Below the pieces are notes generated by a model. That model was given only the letters and a program-made list of their open reading frames with translations, was not told the origin of the DNA and did no database searches. Below, in pieces: positions 1 to 8,035 of a stretch of 64,000 bases of DNA (its first letter is position 1; every line of letters starts with the position of its first letter). Source of the stretch: Rhynchopus euleeides (lineage: Eukaryota; Euglenozoa; Diplonemea; Diplonemida; Diplonemidae); the NCBI GenBank assembly GCA_963210315.1, contig OY723248.1:2496727-2560726 (forward strand). The letters run 5' to 3'. The position numbers and the translations under genes were made by a program.

Positions 1-1856
1 CTTGAGCTGCCTGCATGCAGATCTGGAAAATCCTTGAGCTGCCTGCATGCAGATCTGGAAAATCCTTGAGCTGCCTGCATGCAGATCTGGAAAATCCTTG
101 AGCTGCCTGCATGCAGATCTGGAAAATCCTTGAGCTGCCTGCATGCAGATCTGGAAAATCCTTGAGCTGCCTGCATGCAGATCTGGAAAGTCCTTGAGCT
201 GCCTGCATGCAGATCTGAAAATCCTTGAGCTGCCTGCATGCAGATCTGGAAAGTCCTTGAGCTGCCTGCATGCAGATCTGGAAAATCCTTGAGCTGCCTG
301 CATGCAGATCTGGAAAATCCTTGAGCTGCCTGCATGCAGATCTGGAAAATCCTTGAGCTGCCTGCATGCAGATCTGGAAAATCCTTGAGCTGCCTGCATG
401 CAGATCTGGAAAATCCTTGAGCTGCCTGCATGCAGATCTGGAAAATCCTTGAGCTGCCTGCATGCAGATCTGGAAAATCCTTGAGCTGCCTGCATGCAGA
501 TCTGGAAAATCCTTGAGCTGCCTGCATGCAGATCTGGAAAATCCTTGAGCTGCCTGCATGCAGATCTGGAAAATCCTTGAGCTGCCTGCATGCAGATCTG
601 GAAAATCCTTGAGCTGCCTGCATGCAGATCTGGAAAATCCTTGAGCTGCCTGCATGCAGATCTGGAAAATCCTTGAGCTGCCTGCATGCAGATCTGGAAA
701 ATCCTTGAGCTGCCTGCATGCAGATCTGGAAAATCCTTGAGCTGCCTGCATGCAGATCTGGAAAATCCTTGAGCTGCCTGCATGCAGATCTGGAAAATCC
801 TTGAGCTGCCTGCATGCAGATCTGGAAAATCCTTGAGCTGCCTGCATGCAGATCTGGAAAATCCTTGAGCTGCCTGCATGCAGATCTGGAAAATCCTTGA
901 GCTGCCTGCATGCAGATCTGGAAAATCCTTGAGCTGCCTGCATGCAGATCTGGAAAATCCTTGAGCTGCCTGCATGCAGATCTGGAAAATCCTTGAGCTG
1001 CCTGCATGCAGATCTGGAAAATCCTTGAGCTGCCTGCATGCAGATCTGGAAAATCCTTGAGCTGCCTGCATGCAGATCTGGAAAATCCTTGAGCTGCCTG
1101 CATGCAGATCTGGAAAGTCCTTGAGCTGCCTGCATGCAGATCTGGAAAATCCTTGAGCTGCCTGCATGCAGATCTGGAAAATCCTTGAGCTGCCTGCATG
1201 CAGATCTGGAAAATCCTTGAGCTGCCTGCATGCAGATCTGGAAAATCCTTGAGCTGCCTGCATGCAGATCTGGAAAATCCTTGAGCTGCCTGCATGCAGA
1301 TCTGGAAAATCCTTGAGCTGCCTGCATGCAGATCTGGAAAATCCTTGAGCTGCCTGCATGCAGATCTGGAAAATCCTTGAGCTGCCTGCATGCAGATCTG
1401 GAAAATCCTTGAGCTGCCTGCATGCAGATCTGGAAAATCCTTGAGCTGCCTGCATGCAGATCTGGAAAATCCTTGAGCTGCCTGCATGCAGATCTGGAAA
1501 ATCCTTGAGCTGCCTGCATGCAGATCTGGAAAATCCTTGAGCTGCCTGCATGCAGATCTGGAAAGTCCTTGAGCTGCCTGCATGCAGATCTGGAAAATCC
1601 TTGAGCTGCCTGCATGCAGATCTGGAAAGTCCTTGAGCTGCCTGCATGCAGATCTGGAAAATCCTTGAGCTGCCTGCATGCAGATCTGGAAAATCCTTGA
1701 GCTGCCTGCATGCAGATCTGGAAAATCCTTGAGCTGCCTGCATGCAGATCTGGAAAGTCCTTGAGCTGCCTGCATGCAGATCTGGAAAATCCTTGAGCTG
1801 CCTGCATGCAGATCTGGAAAATCCTTGAGCTGCCTGCATGCAGATCTGGAAAATCC
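1..1856. repeat. Subfamily A 32-bp satellite array (left copy)
   Basis: This is a head-to-tail array of 58 monomers with period 32. Each monomer reads TTGAGCTGCC, then the 10-bp palindrome CTGCATGCAG sharing bases with it, then ATCTGGAAAATCC. The array is almost invariant. The recurring change is AAAATCC to AAAGTCC (for example near 189, 249, 1117, 1565, 1629 and 1757). One monomer near 217 has lost a G (GATCTGAAAATCC), the only length change I found in any satellite monomer of the window. The array is open at the left window edge, so its full size is unknown. It passes directly into subfamily B at 1856/1857. No coding function is inferred. Confidence 0.97.
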
Positions 1857-4800
1857 TGGAACTGCCTGCATGCAGAGCTGGAAAATCCTGGAACTGCCTG
1901 CATGCAGAGCTGGAAAATCCTGGAACTGCCTGCATGCAGATCTGGAAAATCCTGGAACTGCCTGCATGCAGAGCTGGAAAATCCTGGAACTGCCTGCATG
2001 CAGAGCTGGAAAATCCTGGAACTGCCTGCATGCAGAGCTGGAAAATCCTGGAACTGCCTGCATGCAGAGCTGCAAAATCCTGGAACTGCCTGCATGCAGA
2101 TCTGGAAAATCCTGGAACTGCCTGCATGCAGATCTGGAAAATCCTGGAACTGCCTGCATGCAGATCTGGAAAATCCTGGAACTGCCTGCATGCAGAGCTG
2201 GAAAATCCTGGTACTGCCTGCCTGCAGATCTGGAAAATCCTGGAACTGCCTGCATGCAGAGCTGGAAAATCCTGGAACTGCCTGCATGCAGAGCTGGAAA
2301 ATCCTGGAACTGCCTGCATGCAGAGCTGGAAAATCCTGGAACTGCCTGCATGCAGATCTGGAAAATCCTGGAACTGCCTGCATGCAGAGCTGGAAAATCC
2401 TGGAACTGCCTGCATGCAGAGCTGGAAAATCCTGGAACTGCCTGCATGCAGATCTGGAATATCCTGGAACTGCCTGCATGCAGAGCTGGAAAATCCTGGA
2501 ACTGCCTGCATGCAGATCTGGAAAATCCTGGAACTGCCTGCATGCAGATCTGGAAAATCCTGGAACTGCCAGCATGCAGAGCTGGAAAATCCTGGAACTG
2601 CCTGCATGCAGATCTGGAAAATCCTGGAACTGCCTGCATGCAGAGCTGGATAATCCTGGAACTGCCTGCATGCAGAGCTGGAAAATCCTGGAACTGCCTG
2701 CATGCAGAGCTGGAAAATCCTGGAACTGCCTGCATGCAGATCTGGAAAATCCTGGAACTGCCTGCATGCAGAGCTGGAAAATCCTGGAACTGCCTGCATG
2801 CAGATCTGGAAAGTCCTGGAACTGCCTGCATGCAGAGCTGGAAAATCCTGGAACTGCCTGCATGCAGAGCTGGAAAATCCTGGAACTGCCTGCATGCAGA
2901 GCTGGAAAATCCTGGAACTGCCTGCATGCAGAGCTGGAAAATCCTGGAACTGCCTGCATGCAGAGCTGCAAAATCCTGGAACTGCCTGCATGCAGATCTG
3001 GAAAATCCTGGAACTGCCTGCATGCAGATCTGGAAAATCCTGGAACTGCCTGCATGCAGATCTGGAAAATCCTGGAACTGCCTGCATGCAGAGCTGGAAA
3101 ATCCTGGTACTGCCTGCCTGCAGATCTGGAAAATCCTGGAACTGCCTGCATGCAGAGCTGGAAAATCCTGGAACTGCCTGCATGCAGAGCTGGAAAATCC
3201 TGGAACTGCCTGCATGCAGAGCTGGAAAATCCTGGAACTGCCTGCATGCAGATCTGGAAAATCCTGGAACTGCCTGCATGCAGAGCTGGAAAATCCTGGA
3301 ACTGCCTGCATGCAGAGCTGGAAAATCCTGGAACTGCCTGCATGCAGATCTGGAATATCCTGGAACTGCCTGCATGCAGAGCTGGAAAATCCTGGAACTG
3401 CCTGCATGCAGATCTGGAAAATCCTGGAACTGCCTGCATGCAGATCTGGAAAATCCTGGAACTGCCAGCATGCAGAGCTGGAAAATCCTGGAACTGCCTG
3501 CATGCAGATCTGGAAAATCCTGGAACTGCCTGCATGCAGAGCTGGATAATCCTGGAACTGCCTGCATGCAGAGCTGGAAAATCCTGGAACTGCCTGCATG
3601 CAGATCTGGAAAATCCTGGAACTGCCTGCATGCAGAGCTGGAAAATCCTGGAACTGCCTGCATGCAGATCTGGAAAGTCCTGGAACTGCCTGCATGCAGA
3701 TCTGGAAAATCCTGGAACTGCCTGCATGCAGAGCTGGAAAATCCTGGAACTGCCTGCATGCAGATCTGGAAAATCCTGGAACTGCCTGCATGCAGAGCTG
3801 GAAAATCCTGGAACTGCCTGCATGCAGATCTGGAAAATCCTGTAACTCCCTGCATGCAGAGCTGGAAAATCCTGGAACTGCCTGCATGCAGATCTGGAAA
3901 ATCCTGGAACTGCCTGCATGCAGAGCTGGAAAATCCTGGAACTGCCTGCATGCAGAGCTGCAAAATCCTGGAACTGCCTGCATGCAGATCTAGAAAATCC
4001 TGGAACTGCCTGCATGCAGATCTGGAAAATCCTGGAACTGCCTGCATGCAGAGCTGGAAAATCCTGGAACTGCCTGCATGCAGAGCTGGAAAATCCTGGA
4101 ACTGCCTGCATGCAGAGCTGCAAAATCCTGGAACTGCCTGCATGCAGATCTGGAAAATCCTGGAACTGCCTGCATGCAGATCTGGAAAATCCTGGAACTG
4201 CCTGCATGCAGAGCTGGAAAATCCTGGAACTGCCTGCATGCAGAGCTGGAAAATCCTGGAACTGCCTGCATGCAGAGCTGGAAAATCCTGGAACTGCCTG
4301 CATGCAGAGCTGCAAAATCCTCGAACTGCCTGCATGCAGAGCTGGAAAATCCTGGAACTGCCTGCATGCAGATCTGGAAAATCCTGGAACTGCCTGCATG
4401 CAGATCTGGAAAATCCTGGAACTGCCTGCATGCAGAGCTGGAAAATCCTGGAACTGCCTGCATGCAGAGCTGGAAAATCCTGGAACTGCCTGCATGCAGA
4501 GCTGGAAAATCCTGGAACTGCCTGCATGCAGAGCTGCAAAATCCTGGAACTGCCTGCATGCAGATCTGGAAAATCCTGGAACTGCCTGCATGCAGATCTG
4601 GAAAATCCTGGAACTGCCTGCATGCAGATCTGGAAAATCCTGGAACTGCCTGCATGCAGAGCTGGAAAATCCTGGAACTGCCTGCATGCAGAGCTGGAAA
4701 ATCCTGGAACTGCCTGCATGCAGATCTGGAAAATCCTGGAACTGCCTGCATGCAGAGCTGGAAAATCCTGGAACTGCCTGCATGCAGAGCTGGAAAATCC

Positions 4801-7168
4801 TGGAACTGCCTGCATGCAGATCTGGAAAATCCTGGAACTGCCTGCATGCAGAGCTGGAAAATCCTGGAACTGCCTGCATGCAGATCTGGAAAATCCTGGA
4901 ACTGCCTGCATGCAGATCTGGAAAATCCTGGAACTGCCAGCATGCAGAGCTGGAAAATCCTGGAACTGCCTGCATGCAGATCTGGAAAATCCTGGAACTG
5001 CCTGCATGCAGAGCTGGATAATCCTGGAACTGCCTGCATGCAGAGCTGGAAAATCCTGGAACTGCCTGCATGCAGAGCTGGAAAATCCTGGAACTGCCTG
5101 CATGCAGATCTGGAAAATCCTGGAACTGCCTGCATGCAGAGCTGGAAAATCCTGGAACTGCCTGCATGCAGATCTGGAAAGTCCTGGAACTGCCTGCATG
5201 CAGATCTGGAAAATCCTGGAACTGCCTGCATGCAGAGCTGGAAAATCCTGGAACTGCCTGCATGCAGATCTGGAAAATCCTGGAACTGCCTGCATGCAGA
5301 GCTGGAAAATCCTGGAACTGCCTGCATGCAGATCTGGAAAATCCTGGAACTCCCTGCATGCAGAGCTGGAAAATCCTGGAACTGCCTGCATGCAGATCTG
5401 GAAAATCCTGGAACTGCCTGCATGCAGAGCTGGAAAATCCTGGAACTGCCTGCATGCAGAGCTGCAAAATCCTGGAACTGCCTGCATGCAGATCTCGAAA
5501 ATCCTGGAACTGCCTGCATGCAGATCTGGAAAATCCTGGAACTGCCTGCATGCAGAGCTGGAAAATCCTGGAACTGCCTGCATGCAGAGCTGGAAAATCC
5601 TGGAACTGCCTGCATGCAGAGCTGCAAAATCCTGGAACTGCCTGCATGCAGATCTGGAAAATCCTGGAACTGCCTGCATGCAGATCTGGAAAATCCTGGA
5701 ACTGCCTGCATGCAGAGCTGGAAAATCCTGGAACTGCCTGCATGCAGAGCTGGAAAATCCTGGAACTGCCTGCATGCAGAGCTGGAAAATCCTGGAACTG
5801 CCTGCATGCAGAGCTGCAAAATCCTCGAACTGCCTGCATGCAGAGCTGGAAAATCCTGGAACTGCCTGCATGCAGATCTGGAAAATCCTGGAACTGCCTG
5901 CATGCAGATCTGGAAAATCCTGAAACTGCCTGCATGCAGAGCTGCAAAATCATGGAACTGCCTGCATGCAGATCTGGAAAATCCTGGAACTGCCTGCATG
6001 CAGAGCTGCAAAATCCTGGAACTGCCTGCATGCAGATCTGGAAAATCCTGGAACTGCCTGCATGCAGAGCTGGAAAATCCTGGAACTGCCTGCATGCAGA
6101 GCTGGAAAATCCTGGAACTGCCTGCATGCAGAGCTGGAAAATCCTGGAACTGCCTGCATGCAGAGCTGGAAAATCCTGGAACTGCCTGCATGCAGAGCTG
6201 CAAAATCCTGGAACTGCCTGCATGCAGATCTGGAAAATCCTGGAACTGCCTGCATGCAGATCTGGAAAATCCTGGAACTGCCTGCATGCAGAGCTGGAAA
6301 ATCCTGGAACTGCCTGCATGCAGAGCTGGAAAATCCTGGAACTGCCTGCATGCAGATCTGGAAAATCCTGGAACTGCCTGCATGCAGAGCTGGAAAATCC
6401 TGGAACTGCCTGCATGCAGATCTGGAAAATCCTGGAACTGCCTGCATGCAGAGCTGGAAAATCCTGGAACTGCCTGCATGCAGATCTGGAAAATCCTGGA
6501 ACTGCCTGCATGCAGATCTGGAAAATCCTGGAACTGCCAGCATGCAGAGCTGGAAAATCCTGGAACTGCCTGCATGCAGATCTGGAAAATCCTGGAACTG
6601 CCTGCATGCAGAGCTGGATAATCCTGGAACTGCCTGCATGCAGAGCTGGAAAATCCTGGAACTGCCTGCATGCAGAGCTGGAAAATCCTGGAACTGCCTG
6701 CATGCAGATCTGGAAAATCCTGGAACTGCCTGCATGCAGAGCTGGAAAATCCTGGAACTGCCTGCATGCAGATCTGGAAAGTCCTGGAACTGCCTGCATG
6801 CAGATCTGGAAAATCCTGGAACTGCCTGCATGCAGAGCTGGAAAATCCTGGAACTGCCTGCATGCAGATCTGGAAAATCCTGGAACTGCCTGCATGCAGA
6901 GCTGGAAAATCCTGGAACTGCCTGCATGCAGATCTGGAAAATCCTGGAACTCCCTGCATGCAGAGCTGGAAAATCCTGGAACTGCCTGCATGCAGATCTG
7001 GAAAATCCTGGAACTGCCTGCATGCAGAGCTGGAAAATCCTGGAACTGCCTGCATGCAGAGCTGCAAAATCCTGGAACTGCCTGCATGCAGATCTCGAAA
7101 ATCCTGGAACTGCCTGCATGCAGATCTGGAAAATCCTGGAACTGCCTGCATGCAGAGCTGGAAAATCC
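1857..7168. repeat. Subfamily B 32-bp satellite array, segment 1
   Basis: This segment holds exactly 166 monomers of 32 bp. Monomers begin TGGAACTGCC instead of TTGAGCTGCC and mix GATCTGG, GAGCTGG and GAGCTGCAA forms. Rarer variants recur in a fixed relative order: GGTACTGCCTGCCTGCAG, CTGGAATATCC, CCAGCATGCAG, GCTGGATAATCC, AACTCCCTGCATG, GATCTAGAAAATCC and AAAATCATGG. This marks higher-order repeat structure above the monomer. The distance between unit starts at 1856 and 7168 is a whole multiple of 32, so there are no net indels. The segment ends where a retrotransposon poly(A) tail (poly-T on this strand) interrupts it. Confidence 0.97.
7153..7168. repeat. Candidate target-site duplication, left copy
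   Basis: These 16 bp of satellite abut the poly(A) end of the retrotransposon. They match the 16 bp abutting its truncated 5' end (11018-11033) with one difference, GAGCTGG here against GATCTGG there. A 16-bp duplication fits target-primed reverse transcription. Because the target is itself a tandem repeat, the match could also be satellite phase by chance. Confidence 0.5.
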
Positions 7169-7183
7169 TTTTTTTTTTTTTTT
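7169..7183 (-). other. Retrotransposon poly(A) tail
   Basis: Fifteen uninterrupted T on the + strand follow satellite sequence ending GGAAAATCC. This equals a poly(A) tail at the 3' end of the minus-strand element. The first T could belong to the satellite, whose next base is also T. No AATAAA hexamer lies just upstream. The bases before the tail read AAGTGT, so TGTAA is formed where the element meets the tail. TGTAA is a polyadenylation signal in green algae, but its position here is too close to the tail to count as evidence. Confidence 0.9.
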
Positions 7184-7429
7184 ACACTTGCCCGTCAGGT
7201 GGACCACCGGGTGGGGAGAGAACCGGTGTGAGGCACTTGGGTCCGTCCAGGTGGGCAGGGAACCTGGGGGCGGGGGGCCTCAAATCCCTCTCTCTCATGC
7301 GCTCTCTGGGCACAATGGCCTGTGTCTCATCCCATCCACCACCAAACCTCCCAGGCACAACGAGACAAGGTCTTGACACACATCCTCACTTCCCCAGACC
7401 CCGACCGCCCTCTTCCATCCCATGACCCA

Positions 7430-7860
7430 GTCCGAAGGCAAATAAGCGTGAAAGGTAATGCAGAAGGACAAGAATAGCAGTGACGGTGGATCCAGGGAGC
7501 CAAATTTCCTGGATTACTGGTGCCATGGTGCTCATGGGGGCCAAAACCAGGGCGATCTCCTGTAGGGATGGCACTTTGACGAGGCTCCCTGGGTCCGCCT
7601 ATCGGGGGCGCCAAAACGGGCAACGACGGGGGTAAAAAGGGATGAGGCGGGAGGGCACCTGGAGGGGGGACCCGTGACCTGGCAGAGAAGGTAACGAAAC
7701 GCGGGGCAGAGGGGCATGCAGTGACGGCGGTGGGTCCTGTGAGTTGGGATGCCTATTCCCTGGTGCTGTGGTGCTCACAGGGCCGGGGACAGGGGGTCTC
7801 GTTGAGGGACAACACTGAACTGACTCGTCGGGCCGACCGTGCCTGCCGCGAGGGGGAGTT
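7430..7860 (-). repeat. Degenerate direct repeat within the 3' UTR
   Basis: Two copies of a segment of about 130-150 bp align at an offset of about 241 bp, one around 7450-7600 and one around 7690-7850. Shared landmarks in the same order are a GGTAA block, CAGTGACGG, CCTGGTGC or a close variant followed by TGGTGCTCA, then AGGG-rich sequence and an ATCTC/GTCTC block. Divergence between copies is high, so the duplication should predate this insertion and belong to the element family. Confidence 0.6.
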
Positions 7861-8001
7861 GGGTGGGGAGGGGGGGGGGGGGACGGAGGAGGGGGTATTC
7901 ACAGCACCTGTGTGTGCTCTACTGCACAAAGGCATCTGGTCTAGGGGGGGGGATCTACCTCTACTCAAAACTCTACTCTATACTCTACGTAGTCGAGCGG
8001 G

Positions 8002-8018
8002 GACCTGCTCCTTGCAGG
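8002..8018 (-). other. Perfect hairpin just downstream of the stop codon
   Basis: A 6-bp stem (ACCTGC pairing with GCAGGT, 5-nt loop) lies about 18 bp beyond the stop codon in the transcript direction. It may form in the 3' UTR RNA. No terminator or regulatory role is claimed. Confidence 0.4.
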
Positions 8019-8035
8019 TTCGACCACTCTGGCCC

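Larger units (their letters stand above)
7184..8035 (-). other. Retrotransposon 3' untranslated region
   Basis: This 852-bp stretch between the stop codon and the poly(A) tail has no convincing open frame of its own. It is GC-rich, with homopolymer runs (13 G at 7870-7882 and 9 G at 7944-7952 on the + strand). It contains a degenerate direct repeat: the stretch starting CAGTGACGG at 7478 resembles the stretch starting CAGTGACGG at 7719, sharing TGGTGCTCA and other short blocks at an offset near 241 bp. A short inverted repeat GGTGG-A-CCACC lies near 7199, close to the tail. An RNA structure recognised by the element's reverse transcriptase is expected near this end in the family, but no specific one can be proved here. 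Confidence 0.8.

Noticed and set aside
7327-7968. Small open frames of 61-119 codons in the 3' UTR
   Set aside because: They overlap each other on both strands, lie downstream of the polyprotein stop, and have no recognisable features.
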